Shown here: positions 42,677 to 51,765 of the stretch, one piece after another
How the letters are laid out: each line of letters starts with the position of its first letter
Position numbering within the stretch: position 1 is the stretch's first letter
Notes under the pieces: model-generated
The model's input: only the letters and a program-made list of their open reading frames with translations
What the model was told of the DNA's origin: nothing
Database searches by the model: none
Assembly (NCBI RefSeq): GCF_008017835.1
Contig: NZ_VRLT01000024.1
Span: 92,467-156,466 of the forward strand
Direction: 5' to 3'
Length of the DNA: 64,000 nucleotides
Origin: Mesonia sp. HuA40
Lineage (GTDB): Bacteria > Bacteroidota > Bacteroidia > Flavobacteriales > Flavobacteriaceae
Position numbers and translations under genes: made by a program

Positions 42677-42715
42677 TAAAAAGCCAGCTTGAAACCTTTC
42701 AGGCTGGCTTTTATT
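42677..42715 (-). terminator. Terminator of the oxoacid dehydrogenase operon
   Basis: On the minus strand the hairpin aaaagccagc / gctggctttt with an extended stem is followed by a T-rich run (tttttattttttt), 19 bases after the E1 stop. Confidence 0.8.
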
Positions 42716-42733
42716 TTAAAATTACCAATTAGG

Positions 42734-44836
42734 TTAATAATTTAATAAAGATTGAATTTTAGATTTCACTTTCTCTGTAGAAGGAATCATAGTTTCTTCT
42801 AAAGTTGAGTTTAACGGGATCGCAGGCATATTTTCTGAACCTATCGTCATTACTGGAGCATCTAAAGATTTGAAACACTCTTCCTGAATTTTTCCCGATA
42901 AAGCTCTTGCAAAAGTATTATCGGATGGCTCTTCGGTTACCACTAAACATTTACCGCATTTCTTTACGGATTTCATTATCGTCTCCTCATCAAGCGGATG
43001 CAAGGTTCTTAAGTCTACCACTTCAATTTGATCTTGTAGACCTAATTCCGCGGAAGCGTTCGCGGCCCAATGCACGCCCATCCCATAAGTAATAATACTC
43101 AAGGTCTCTTTGTCTTCTTGCTTCCAGATTTCTTGTAAAACCCAAGCTTTTCCAAATGGCAACACATAGTCTTCACTCGGCTCTATAGAGGTTGCCCCCT
43201 TTGTTCCCGGCACTTTGCTCCAGTACAATCCTTTGTGTTCAAAAATTACTACCGGATTTGGGTCGTAATAAGCGGCTTTCATCAATCCTTTTAAATCGGC
43301 TCCGTTACTAGGATAAGCTATTTTTACACCTCTAATATTACTTACCACACTTTCTACCGAAGAAGAGTGATAAGGACCACCGCTACCGTATGCGCCAATA
43401 GGCACGCGCAACACCATAGATACTGGCCATTTCCCGTTCGATAAAAAGCAACTTCGACTTACTTCTGTAAACAGTTGGTTTAATCCTGGCCAGATATAAT
43501 CGGCAAATTGTACCTCAACAATTGGTTTCAAGCCAACCGCAGACATACCTACGGTAGACCCTATTATAAAAGCCTCTTGTATTGGGGTGTTGAACACGCG
43601 GTTATCTCCAAACTTTTGCGCTAAGGTGGCAGCCTCTCTAAAAACACCACCTAATCTACCTCCAACATCTTGCCCGTATAACAAGCATTCTTTATGCTTC
43701 TTCATCAGCTCTTCAATAGCAAAAAGAGCACAATCAACCATCACCACCTTATCTGCGCCTTCTGGTGAACGTTCTCCTTTTTCTTGGGTAATTGGGGTTG
43801 GTGCAAAATCATGCGTAAACAAATCTTCTGGCTTAGGATCTTCTGCTTGTAGCGCTTCTTGGTAATGTTCTTTTACTTTTACACGTGCCAGAGCTTCTAT
43901 GGCTTCGATTTCGTCTTCTGTAAAGTTATTTGCTGCTAAGTATTTTTTCATTTTCGGATACGGGTCGCGTGTTCTGGCTTCTTCCAAATCGTCGCGATAA
44001 AACTCCATACGCACCCCCGAAGTATGGTGATTTAGCAAAGGTACTTTGGCATGAATCAACATTGGCCTTCTTTCTTTACGGATGGTTTTTAGTGCATTTT
44101 GAACCGTGGTATAACTTTCTTCAAAATTGGTACCGTCAATCGAGATGGCTTCTAAACCTTTAAACCCTTTGGCATATTCAGCGGCGTTTTGGGCGCGGGT
44201 TTCGGCTTCGTTGGCCGAAATGTCCCAACCATTATCTTGAACCAAATACAAAATAGGTAGTTTTTTGAGAACGGCCATTTGAAAGGCTTCCGCGATTTCA
44301 CCTTCGGTTACCGATGCATCTCCCAACGAGCAAACTACGACCGGTTTTTCTCCGTTTACCAAAGCTTCTTCTTGCCCCATTTCTTTATAGAAAGCATACC
44401 TTTCATCTTCGGTAAACAAATCGCCACCTTCACGATAATGCATCCCTAGAGCTACACCAGTTGCAGGAATGGCTTGCATTCCTGTAGCTGAACTTTGATG
44501 CGGGATCTTAGGTTTATCGGCATCTTTTAAACTGGGATGCGAATAATAAGTGCGGCCGCCAGAAAACGGATCATCCTTTTTGGCTAATACTTGAAGCATT
44601 AGATCTTTAGGCTGCATACCTATAGATAGCAAAATAGAGTCGTCTCTGTAATAGGGGAACACATAATCTTGCGGCAGCAATTGCATACCTAAAGCTATTT
44701 GTATAATTTCATGACCACGAGAGGTAGCATGTACATATTTTGAAACGGTTTTAAAATTCTCTTCATATAACGCTGTAAGTGCTTTCGCGGTAGACAGGTT
44801 GGAGAAGGCTTTTTTTAGTATATCTTTTTTAATCAT
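42734..44836 (-). CDS. 2-oxoacid dehydrogenase E1, fused alpha and beta subunits
   Basis: A 700-residue thiamine diphosphate enzyme in which E1 alpha (~1-330) and E1 beta (~365-700) are one chain, as usual in Bacteroidota. The ThDP-binding motif of the alpha part is VVCSLGDASVTEGEIAEAFQ, then QDNGWDIS. The beta part has YGQDVGGRLGGVF, FNTPIQEAFIIGSTVG and LRVPIGAYGSGGPYHSSSVE. Most likely it acts on branched-chain 2-oxoacids (BkdAB type). The matching E2 lies upstream on the same strand with a four-helix-bundle gene between them. Confidence 0.9.
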   Translation of the reverse strand: MIKKDILKKAFSNLSTAKALTALYEENFKTVSKYVHATSRGHEIIQIALGMQLLPQDYVFPYYRDDSILLSIGMQPKDLMLQVLAKKDDPFSGGRTYYSHPSLKDADKPKIPHQSSATGMQAIPATGVALGMHYREGGDLFTEDERYAFYKEMGQEEALVNGEKPVVVCSLGDASVTEGEIAEAFQMAVLKKLPILYLVQDNGWDISANEAETRAQNAAEYAKGFKGLEAISIDGTNFEESYTTVQNALKTIRKERRPMLIHAKVPLLNHHTSGVRMEFYRDDLEEARTRDPYPKMKKYLAANNFTEDEIEAIEALARVKVKEHYQEALQAEDPKPEDLFTHDFAPTPITQEKGERSPEGADKVVMVDCALFAIEELMKKHKECLLYGQDVGGRLGGVFREAATLAQKFGDNRVFNTPIQEAFIIGSTVGMSAVGLKPIVEVQFADYIWPGLNQLFTEVSRSCFLSNGKWPVSMVLRVPIGAYGSGGPYHSSSVESVVSNIRGVKIAYPSNGADLKGLMKAAYYDPNPVVIFEHKGLYWSKVPGTKGATSIEPSEDYVLPFGKAWVLQEIWKQEDKETLSIITYGMGVHWAANASAELGLQDQIEVVDLRTLHPLDEETIMKSVKKCGKCLVVTEEPSDNTFARALSGKIQEECFKSLDAPVMTIGSENMPAIPLNSTLEETMIPSTEKVKSKIQSLLNY

Positions 44837-44886
44837 TTTTTATTTTTTTAGAATCACGAAACAAGACGCTTTGAACCACGACTATT

Positions 44887-45252
44887 TCAGTTAATAGAAT
44901 CAAGACTGTCAATAAAATTCGAGATTTTACTTTGTAATTTTTGTACTTTACTCTCTAAATTCAAATAACTTTCTTCTGAAAGAAAATTTTGACGATAACA
45001 AACTGCCAATTGGGTTTCCCATTCAAAGGCAAAACCTAAGCTATCTTCCAAATATTTTATAAAGTGCTTATCAGTTCGTTTACTGGAACCCTCAGAGATA
45101 TTGGAAGCAATAGATACAGAACAACGATTCATTTGCGTTCTCTGTCCATATCTCTCATAATCTGGTAAAGTGGCCGTAAAGAGATAGTTCTCATCTATTA
45201 ACTCCATCGCTTCTTTCCATATTTGTAATTTTTTAAAATTATGTCTTCGCAT
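44887..45252 (-). CDS. Four-helix-bundle protein (S23 / 23S rRNA IVS type)
   Basis: A 121-residue protein with the family's opening (FKKLQIWKEAMELIDENYL), then RRTQ-like YGQRTQMNRCSVSIASNISEGSSKR and a C-terminal LNLESKVQKLQSKI. This family was named from 23S rRNA intervening sequences but is often found alone and is related in fold to the Avd accessory protein of diversity-generating retroelements. Here it is inserted between the E2 and E1 genes of one complex with about 37 and 50 bases on each side. Function unknown; no reverse transcriptase is nearby. Confidence 0.88.
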   Translation of the reverse strand: MRRHNFKKLQIWKEAMELIDENYLFTATLPDYERYGQRTQMNRCSVSIASNISEGSSKRTDKHFIKYLEDSLGFAFEWETQLAVCYRQNFLSEESYLNLESKVQKLQSKISNFIDSLDSIN

Positions 45253-45288
45253 CCAATTTTATTTAGTCCTGTTTCAAAATGTCCTGCA

Positions 45289-46593
45289 TCAAATCGTGCG
45301 TTTTTCATTAAAATCTTCAAAATAATCGGCTACCCGTCTTAAAAAACTTCCGCCAAGGAAACCATCTACTACACGGTGATCAAAAGAAAGCGATAAGTAC
45401 ATCATACTTCTAACCTCTATTTTATCTTCTTCTTCATATTCTATCACCTCTGCTCTTTTCTTGATGATTCCTGTTGCCAAAATAGCCACTTCGGGCTGAT
45501 TGATAATTGGAGTACCCATTAAACTACCAAAGGTACCTACATTAGAGATTGTAAAAGTGCTACCGCTGGTTTCCTCGTGCTTTAATTTGTTATTTCTAGC
45601 TTTCTCGGCTAATGCATTTACTTCGGAAGCAATAGTAGGTAAATCTTTTTTATCGGCATTTTTAACTACAGGAACAATAAGGTTCCCACTAGGTAAAGCC
45701 GTTGCCATTCCTATATTGATTTCCTCTTTTTTAATGATGTTTTTACCGTCTACACTAACATTTATCATCGGGAAATCTTTCACCGCTTTAGCCACAGCCT
45801 CAACAAACAATGGAGTAAAGGTAAGTCTTTGCCCATATTTTTCTTGAAAAGCATTTTTGTTGGCATTGCGCCAATTTACCATCTGGGTTAAATCGGCTTC
45901 AACATAGGCCGTAACATGAGGCGAGGTATGCTTAGAATACACCATATGATCGGCAATCATTTGTCGCATGCGGTCCATTGCTATTATTTCGCCTTTTCCT
46001 TTATCAAGTTTCAAATCAGGCACCTTAAAGCCACCGACTTCAGGTACAGGCTGGGCAAACTGCGCAGGTCTTCCCTCTTCTATATATTTAAAAACGTCAC
46101 TTTTGCGTAACCTGCCCTCATTACCTGTTGCCGGAATACGGGCCAACTCTTCATAGCTAATGTGATAATCTATAGCTATATTTTGAATCAGCGGTGAGAT
46201 GTAAGTGTTCTGATTTTTATTTAGCGTATAACTTTGCGAAGTTGAAGTTGAGCTTGCCGACGGTTTTTTCTTAGGCGCTTTTGGTTTTGCTGGTTTGGGC
46301 GATTCTTTTTTCGCTTCCGCGGAAGCTTTTTTCGCCAATACCGCTTGATCTTTTGACACCTCAATATTTGCAATTACCTCACCCACTTTTACTACTTCAT
46401 CAACTTGTGCTAAAATTTTTGTGATTACACCCGATGCAGGTGCTGGAACTTCAGAGTCTACTTTATCTGTGGCTACCTCTAAGATTATTTGATCTTGCTC
46501 AATAGTATCTCCTTCTTTAACCAACCAATTGATAATGGTACCTTCAGAAATACTTTCGCCCATTTTGGGCAGTTTAAAATCTATACTTGACAT
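45289..46593 (-). CDS. 2-oxoacid dehydrogenase E2 acyltransferase
   Basis: A 434-residue dihydrolipoamide acyltransferase. Residues 1-~78 are a lipoyl domain with the modified Lys in EVATDKVDSEV. A Lys/Ala/Pro-rich linker follows, with the E3-binding domain at ~135-175 (ISPLIQNIAIDYHIS, then GRLRKSDVFKYIEEG). The catalytic domain ends in LSLSFDHRVVDG with the active-site His. Sequence suits the branched-chain or oxoglutarate type; pairing with the fused E1 downstream favours branched-chain. It is probably the first gene of this operon, with a promoter box 34 bases upstream. Confidence 0.92.
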   Translation of the reverse strand: MSSIDFKLPKMGESISEGTIINWLVKEGDTIEQDQIILEVATDKVDSEVPAPASGVITKILAQVDEVVKVGEVIANIEVSKDQAVLAKKASAEAKKESPKPAKPKAPKKKPSASSTSTSQSYTLNKNQNTYISPLIQNIAIDYHISYEELARIPATGNEGRLRKSDVFKYIEEGRPAQFAQPVPEVGGFKVPDLKLDKGKGEIIAMDRMRQMIADHMVYSKHTSPHVTAYVEADLTQMVNWRNANKNAFQEKYGQRLTFTPLFVEAVAKAVKDFPMINVSVDGKNIIKKEEINIGMATALPSGNLIVPVVKNADKKDLPTIASEVNALAEKARNNKLKHEETSGSTFTISNVGTFGSLMGTPIINQPEVAILATGIIKKRAEVIEYEEEDKIEVRSMMYLSLSFDHRVVDGFLGGSFLRRVADYFEDFNEKRTI

Positions 46594-46626
46594 AAATGGT
46601 CTGTGTATGTTTATTTACATGGCTAA

Positions 46627-46634
46627 CAAAAATA
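46627..46634 (-). promoter_or_regulatory. Candidate -7 box (TATTTTTG) for the E2-E1 operon
   Basis: A TAnnTTTG match on the minus strand, 33 bases before the E2 start. The 217-base divergent gap to the S46 peptidase gene holds no other gene that I can see. Confidence 0.4.
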
Positions 46635-46864
46635 ACATTTTAGCCTAGCAATACCAGCCAGAAAAGTAGTTTAATCAAGATTTTATACCAATTTAAATAA
46701 TTCAAACCTCATAATTGGTAGAAATTAAACGAACCAAAGAGCATTACGCCTATAAAAAATGGCACTTTAAGCATTTTTGGCGTGAGAATAAATAAAGTAT
46801 TTTTAGTATTTTGCAACCCAACAAATCGTGTATATATTATACCATAAATTATAATACCATTACC

Positions 46865-49066
46865 ATGAAGAAACTTATTAGATTATTTATCTTTTTAATC
46901 GCTTTTCCTGTGTTTTCTCAACAGGGCGGAATGTGGATTCCGTCTTTATTAAAAGGAATGAATGAAAGCGAAATGCAGAACTTAGGAATGAAAATGAGCG
47001 CTGAAGACATTTACAGTGTTAACAATAGTAGTTTAAAAGATGCTGTACCTCACTTTAACGGCGGTTGTACCTCTGAAGTTATTTCGCCTAAAGGCTTATT
47101 ACTCACCAATCACCACTGCGGCTACGGGCAGATTCAGTCCCATTCAAGTGTAGAAAACGATTATTTAGCCAATGGATTTTGGGCAAAGAATTTTAAAGAG
47201 GAGCTGCCTAACCCTGGAATGACCGTTACCTTTATCGTTGAAATTTCTGATGTAACCAACCAAGTACTAGATGGCACCCAAGAGGCTTCAAATGAGGAAG
47301 AAAGACAACAAATAATTGAAAAGAACAAACAAGACGTTGTAAATAATTCACCCAAAGAGGCTTGGCAAACTAACCGTGTAAGCACATTTTATGACGGTAA
47401 TCAATTTATGCTTTTTAGGGTAGAAACCTTTAAAGACATCCGTTTAGTGGGTGCACCTCCTTCTTCAATAGGTAAATTTGGATCAGATACAGACAACTGG
47501 ATGTGGCCTAGACATACTGGCGATTTTGCTCTTTTTAGGATTTACGCTAATAAAGACAATAAGCCTGCAGAATACAGTGAAGACAACATCCCTTACACAC
47601 CGAAACATTTTTTACCGGTTAGCTTAGACGGTGTTGAAGAAAACGATTTTACTATGGTTTTTGGCTATCCTGGTACCACCGATGAATATTTACCAGCTGT
47701 AGCGGTAGAACAATTGATAGAGACCATCAATCCGGCTCGAATTGGAATTCGCGAGGTAGCGCTTAAAGAGCAGGATGCGTTTATGCGAAAAGACCAAGAA
47801 ATAAAAATTAAATATGCTTCTAAATATGCTCGTATTGCCAATTATTATAAAAAATGGATTGGTGAGAGCCAAGGCTTAACAAAAACCGATGCGGTTGGTA
47901 TTAAAAGAAATCTTGAAGACCAATTTACGCAGACTTTAGCAGAAAAAGGGCTAGAAGATGAATACGGACATATATTAAATGACTTTGAAAAAGCTTACGC
48001 CGATTTTAGAAACTATGATTTAGCTTACAGCCTATTTTCTGAAGCTTTTATAAGAAACGTAGAACTTTTGCGTACAGGCTTTCAACTTTATCAGCTTGAG
48101 CAGGTTTATAATTTTAGAGGAGAACAATCTTTTAACGATAGAAAAAATAACTTTTTTAAAGATACTCAATCGGCATACAAAGATTATAGTCAAAAGGTAG
48201 ATGAAAAAGTTTTCGAAAAGGTGCTTGCCTTTTATGCCGAAGAAATGCCTAAAGAATTTTTACCCGATGTATACGAAAATATTGACTTAAATAAATTAAC
48301 TCAGCAAATTTATTCTCAATCGGCTTTAACCGAATATGATAAACTAGCTGCACTTTTAGAAGGAGATGCAGAAGAAGTTTTGAAAAGACTGCAAGCAGAC
48401 CCTGGTTATGATTTTGTGAAAAATAATGCCATTGCATTTTATAGTGAAGTATTGCCAGCTTACCGTAATATGCGTTTAGAAATAGATGCCCTACAAGCAG
48501 AGTACATGAAAGCCATTGTAGAGACCAGTCCTAAAGGAGCTAGAATTTTTCCTAATGCAAATGGTACGCTTCGTGTAACTTACGGTCAAGTGAAAGGTTA
48601 CAGTCCTAAAGATGCAGTTTATTATGAACCTGTTACGCATTTAGAGGGAGTAATGGAAAAATATGTTGAGGATGATTATGAATTTGATGTACCCCAAAAA
48701 TTAATCGATTTGTATGAAGCCAAAGACTATGGGCAATATGCCGAAAACGGTAAATTACCCGTAAATTTTATAGGCACCAACCACACTACTGGTGGAAATT
48801 CAGGTAGCCCCGTAATCGATGCCTATGGTAATTTGATTGGTTTAAATTTTGATCGTGTTTGGGAAGGTACAATGAGTGACATTTACTATGACCCCGCTAT
48901 TTCTAGAAATATAATGGTTGATGCGCGTTATATTTTATTTATAATTGACAAGTATGCCAATGCTAAGCATCTTATAGATGAGATGCAATTGGTACACCCT
49001 AAGAAAAACCAATCACCAAAACGTAAAAAAGCTAAAAAGAAAAGAAAGTCAAAAAGACGTTCTTAA
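46865..49066 (+). CDS. S46 dipeptidyl peptidase, DPP11-like (Asp/Glu-specific)
   Basis: A 733-residue exported serine peptidase removing dipeptides from peptide N-termini. I start at ATG 46865 because MKKLIRLFIFLIAFPVFSQ is a clean signal peptide; the longer reading adds 18 residues. The catalytic His is in LTNHHCGYGQI, and Ser646 is in GGNSGSPVI. Arg664, 18 residues later in NFDRVWEGTMSD, corresponds to the Arg that gives P. gingivalis DPP11 its acidic P1 preference. The last ~20 residues are Lys-rich (KKNQSPKRKKAKKKRKSKRR), an oddity. A terminator follows. Confidence 0.9.
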   Translation: MKKLIRLFIFLIAFPVFSQQGGMWIPSLLKGMNESEMQNLGMKMSAEDIYSVNNSSLKDAVPHFNGGCTSEVISPKGLLLTNHHCGYGQIQSHSSVENDYLANGFWAKNFKEELPNPGMTVTFIVEISDVTNQVLDGTQEASNEEERQQIIEKNKQDVVNNSPKEAWQTNRVSTFYDGNQFMLFRVETFKDIRLVGAPPSSIGKFGSDTDNWMWPRHTGDFALFRIYANKDNKPAEYSEDNIPYTPKHFLPVSLDGVEENDFTMVFGYPGTTDEYLPAVAVEQLIETINPARIGIREVALKEQDAFMRKDQEIKIKYASKYARIANYYKKWIGESQGLTKTDAVGIKRNLEDQFTQTLAEKGLEDEYGHILNDFEKAYADFRNYDLAYSLFSEAFIRNVELLRTGFQLYQLEQVYNFRGEQSFNDRKNNFFKDTQSAYKDYSQKVDEKVFEKVLAFYAEEMPKEFLPDVYENIDLNKLTQQIYSQSALTEYDKLAALLEGDAEEVLKRLQADPGYDFVKNNAIAFYSEVLPAYRNMRLEIDALQAEYMKAIVETSPKGARIFPNANGTLRVTYGQVKGYSPKDAVYYEPVTHLEGVMEKYVEDDYEFDVPQKLIDLYEAKDYGQYAENGKLPVNFIGTNHTTGGNSGSPVIDAYGNLIGLNFDRVWEGTMSDIYYDPAISRNIMVDARYILFIIDKYANAKHLIDEMQLVHPKKNQSPKRKKAKKKRKSKRRS

Positions 49067-49094
49067 TTTCTGTTTAGACAAAAAATGACCTAAC

Positions 49095-49131
49095 AAAAAT
49101 AACCCCCGAAAAATTTTCGGGGGTTATTTTT
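49095..49131. terminator. Bidirectional terminator after the DPP11-like gene
   Basis: A perfect 18-base inverted repeat (aaaaataacccccgaaaa and its complement) around one base, ending in T-runs both ways, in the convergent gap with the symporter gene. Confidence 0.9.
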
Positions 49132-49151
49132 GTTTTAAGCTTAAATCAAAT

Positions 49152-50315
49152 TTAAGATTTCTTCAGTATTTTATCAACTACCATAGCTATAGCGCCGTCT
49201 CCCGTAATGTTTGCTGCGGTACCAAAGCTATCCATAGCTATATATAGCGCAATCATAAGCGCTTGGGCCTCTGCATCAAAGCCAAGCATGGTTTGCAAAA
49301 TACCTATTGCTGCCATAATTGCCCCACCAGGCACGCCTGGTGCCGCCACCATTGCAATTCCCAACATCATTATAAAACCTGCAAACATCCCAAAATTAAA
49401 ACCTAAGCCTTGCATAAGCATTAATGCAATGGCGCAAGCAACAATTTTCATGGTACTCCCCGCCAAATGAATAGTTGCCCCTAAGGGAATTACGAAATTG
49501 GCAATCTTAGCCGACACTCCGTTTTTCTCTGTTTGCTTCAAAGTTATGGGAATAGTTGCTGCAGAAGATTGTGTTCCTAAAGCGGTAAAGTAAGCCGGCA
49601 TCATATTTAACAGTGCCTTTATAGGGTTCTTTTGGGTGAATAAACCAGCGATTACATATTGCACCAGCATAAGCAAAATGTGTAATACAAATATCACCCC
49701 TATTATTTTCACAAAAACGTCTAAAACTGAAGCAACCTGCCCCTTGTAAGCTATAGCTGAAAAAATACTTAAAATAAATAATGGCAGTAGAGGAACAATG
49801 ACTTTCTCAATAAGCATCATAATAATTTTCTGAAAATCTACAGTAATCCGCTTTAAGCTTGAATTTTCCAGTGGTGCCAATCCTAAACCTATTAGAAAGG
49901 CTAAGACCAAAGCTGTCATCACATCAAGAACTGGCGGAATTCCTATGCTAAAATATGGAATGAGCTCTACGGCATTTTCTTTAAGCGTATTTAAATTCTG
50001 TGGTTCGATAATGGTTGGAAAAACATTTGAAACTACAAAATAGGTAGAAAAACCTGAAAATAAGGTAGAACCATAGGCCAAAGCGGCTGTTGTTAAAAGT
50101 AATTTTCCGGCTCCCTTACCCAAATCCGCAATAGCGGGCATGATTAACCCTAAAATAATTAAGGGAATAGCAAAACCCAAAAACTCACTAAACAGTTGTT
50201 TAAAGGTTTCAAGACCTCGATTGACCCATTCGGGTAAAAACAAACCAATTAATAAACCTAAAATAATAGCTATTACAACTTTAAAAAGTAGACTATTGAG
50301 TATTCTTTTTATCAT
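49152..50315 (-). CDS. Dicarboxylate/amino acid:cation symporter (DAACS)
   Basis: A 387-residue inner-membrane transporter of the glutamate/aspartate DAACS family. ATG 50315 is preferred to a TTG nine bases upstream. Motifs are the Ser-rich hairpin ALGTQSSAATIPITLKQTEK (~residue 255), VIPLGATIHLAGSTMKIV and the GxxxD-like end MDSFGTAANITGDGA, with a conserved Asp and Asn in the last spans. It imports small acidic or polar amino acids with cations, and would complement the nearby Asp/Glu-specific peptidase (inference). Confidence 0.88.
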   Translation of the reverse strand: MIKRILNSLLFKVVIAIILGLLIGLFLPEWVNRGLETFKQLFSEFLGFAIPLIILGLIMPAIADLGKGAGKLLLTTAALAYGSTLFSGFSTYFVVSNVFPTIIEPQNLNTLKENAVELIPYFSIGIPPVLDVMTALVLAFLIGLGLAPLENSSLKRITVDFQKIIMMLIEKVIVPLLPLFILSIFSAIAYKGQVASVLDVFVKIIGVIFVLHILLMLVQYVIAGLFTQKNPIKALLNMMPAYFTALGTQSSAATIPITLKQTEKNGVSAKIANFVIPLGATIHLAGSTMKIVACAIALMLMQGLGFNFGMFAGFIMMLGIAMVAAPGVPGGAIMAAIGILQTMLGFDAEAQALMIALYIAMDSFGTAANITGDGAIAMVVDKILKKS

Positions 50316-50395
50316 GGTTAACAATTTACAAACAATTTGAAGTACGCAAATATATTACCTTAGCGACTTTTAACACCCCGTCTAGAATTATAATT

Positions 50396-50962
50396 ATGTC
50401 TCTAACAATAAAAAAGGCCACACCAAATCTTTATTCAGCTTCTTCTGGCTTGATTTTACAAGCCATGGATGAACTTATTTATTATTATTTAGGGAAAGAA
50501 GATAATGGAGAGGCTAAAAAATTTTTAAGTCGAGAATTTCAAAAAGAAGATAGCTTGTACAGCTACCGCAACACATTTTTGGCATTTTTAGGTGATAAAG
50601 TGGTTGGTGCTTTAATCGCATATGATGGTGCAAAACACAAAGACTGGCAAAAAAAATTAGTCAACACCCTCGCAATAGATTACAATTTTAACAACACGCT
50701 AACCCCTGAAACTCAAGCCGGACATTTTTATTTAGATGCCATTAGTGTAGACCCTGATTACCGCGGTCAAAAAATTGGAAGTAAACTTATTAAATATGCC
50801 GAATCTTATGCTCGAGATTATTCTTTTAAACATCTTGGACTTTTGGTTGATTTAGCAAACCCAAAGGCAAAAAGATTGTATGAGCGTCTTGGTTTTGAAT
50901 TAGACCATTTATTACAATTAGGCGAGCACGAGTATTACTATTTAAAAAAGGATTTGCGCTAA
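50396..50962 (+). CDS. GNAT-family N-acetyltransferase
   Basis: A 188-residue acetyltransferase. The acetyl-CoA-binding motif A is ISVDPDYRGQKIGSKLIKYA (Arg/Gln-x-x-Gly-x-Gly/Ser), followed by LLVDLANPKAKRLYERLGFE. The N-terminal half has an LMDE-like helical opening (LILQAMDELIYYYLG). Substrate unknown. It converges with the hexapeptide gene; the two stops overlap by four bases. Confidence 0.85.
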   Translation: MSLTIKKATPNLYSASSGLILQAMDELIYYYLGKEDNGEAKKFLSREFQKEDSLYSYRNTFLAFLGDKVVGALIAYDGAKHKDWQKKLVNTLAIDYNFNNTLTPETQAGHFYLDAISVDPDYRGQKIGSKLIKYAESYARDYSFKHLGLLVDLANPKAKRLYERLGFELDHLLQLGEHEYYYLKKDLR

Positions 50963-51558
50963 TTTCTTTTTTTCATTTCTTGAAGGGTTTCGTAGAAATT
51001 TTCTTGAATCGGCCTGTTTTCAGGAACTTCTCTTAAAGGCTCAACGATCTCTAAACTTTCATGACAATCTGCAGGCAGCCTCTGATACAATTTTGTGCCA
51101 GCAGTTTTCCAGGCAATCATATCATCAGAAACCGTTTTGAGTATTTTAGCAGGATTTCCTACTATTAAGCTACGTTTTGGTATTTTGGTTTCAGCTTTGA
51201 CAAATGCCATTGCGCCAACAATACATTCATCTCCAATTTCTGCATCATCCATGATAACGGAATTCATTCCGATAAGGCAATTCTCACCCAAATTAGCTCC
51301 GTGGATAATGGCTCCGTGGCCCACATGGGCTCCTTTTTTTAATCGAATACTTTTACCGGGAAACATATGCACGGTACAATTTTCTTGTACATTTACGCCG
51401 TCTTCTAAAATAATTTCGCCCCAGTCGCCCCGAATGGCGGCACCCGGACCTATATAGCAATTTTTACCAATAATCACATTACCTGTTACCGCAGCTTGCG
51501 GGTGCACAAAACTGCTTTCATCTACTACCGGAGTAAATCCTTTAAATTTGTATATCAT
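50959..51558 (-). CDS. Gamma-carbonic-anhydrase-like hexapeptide protein (PaaY-type)
   Basis: A 199-residue left-handed beta-helix protein of the gamma-CA/PaaY family. The hexapeptide repeats run through residues ~15-150, with GKNCYIGPGAAIRGDWGEI, then HVGHGAIIHGANLGENCLIG; the three His and the Asn/Asp positions of the metal site are present. PaaY proteins occur with phenylacetate genes and may hydrolyse aberrant CoA thioesters. It is in the same neighbourhood as PaaZ, a thiolase and an enoyl-CoA hydratase. Confidence 0.82.
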   Translation of the reverse strand: MIYKFKGFTPVVDESSFVHPQAAVTGNVIIGKNCYIGPGAAIRGDWGEIILEDGVNVQENCTVHMFPGKSIRLKKGAHVGHGAIIHGANLGENCLIGMNSVIMDDAEIGDECIVGAMAFVKAETKIPKRSLIVGNPAKILKTVSDDMIAWKTAGTKLYQRLPADCHESLEIVEPLREVPENRPIQENFYETLQEMKKRN

Positions 51559-51675
51559 ATTTAGTTGTTATTAGACTAAGTCCTTACTTTCACCTATCTT
51601 TTATTTTTTATATTTAACATATTGTCTGTATTTCTACAGAGTTACTTCCGTAAAGGTTAAATAAATCTTTTGCAA

Positions 51676-51713
51676 AAAGCCTTCTCTTACCGCTATATGG
51701 CAGCGAAGGCTTT
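51676..51713 (-). terminator. Terminator after the enoyl-CoA hydratase gene
   Basis: The inverted repeat aaagccttc / gaaggcttt with a 20-base loop that itself can pair (cgct...agcg), followed on the minus strand by a short T-run. It lies 52 bases after the hydratase stop; the rest of the gap to the PaaY-like start holds nothing clear. Confidence 0.6.
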
Positions 51714-51765
51714 CATAAAAGTTAGGTGCTTTCGCGGTGCTAAACTTTAAAACTGGTGAAAGCTA

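Noticed and set aside
44887..45252. Four-helix-bundle gene as an Avd retroelement partner
   Set aside because: The fold family is related to Avd, but no reverse transcriptase is near and the sequence fits the free-standing S23-type family better.
46811..46864. Extended N-terminus of the DPP11-like peptidase
   Set aside because: The in-frame extension precedes a clean signal peptide beginning MKKLIRLF and would bury it; it is more likely untranslated leader.
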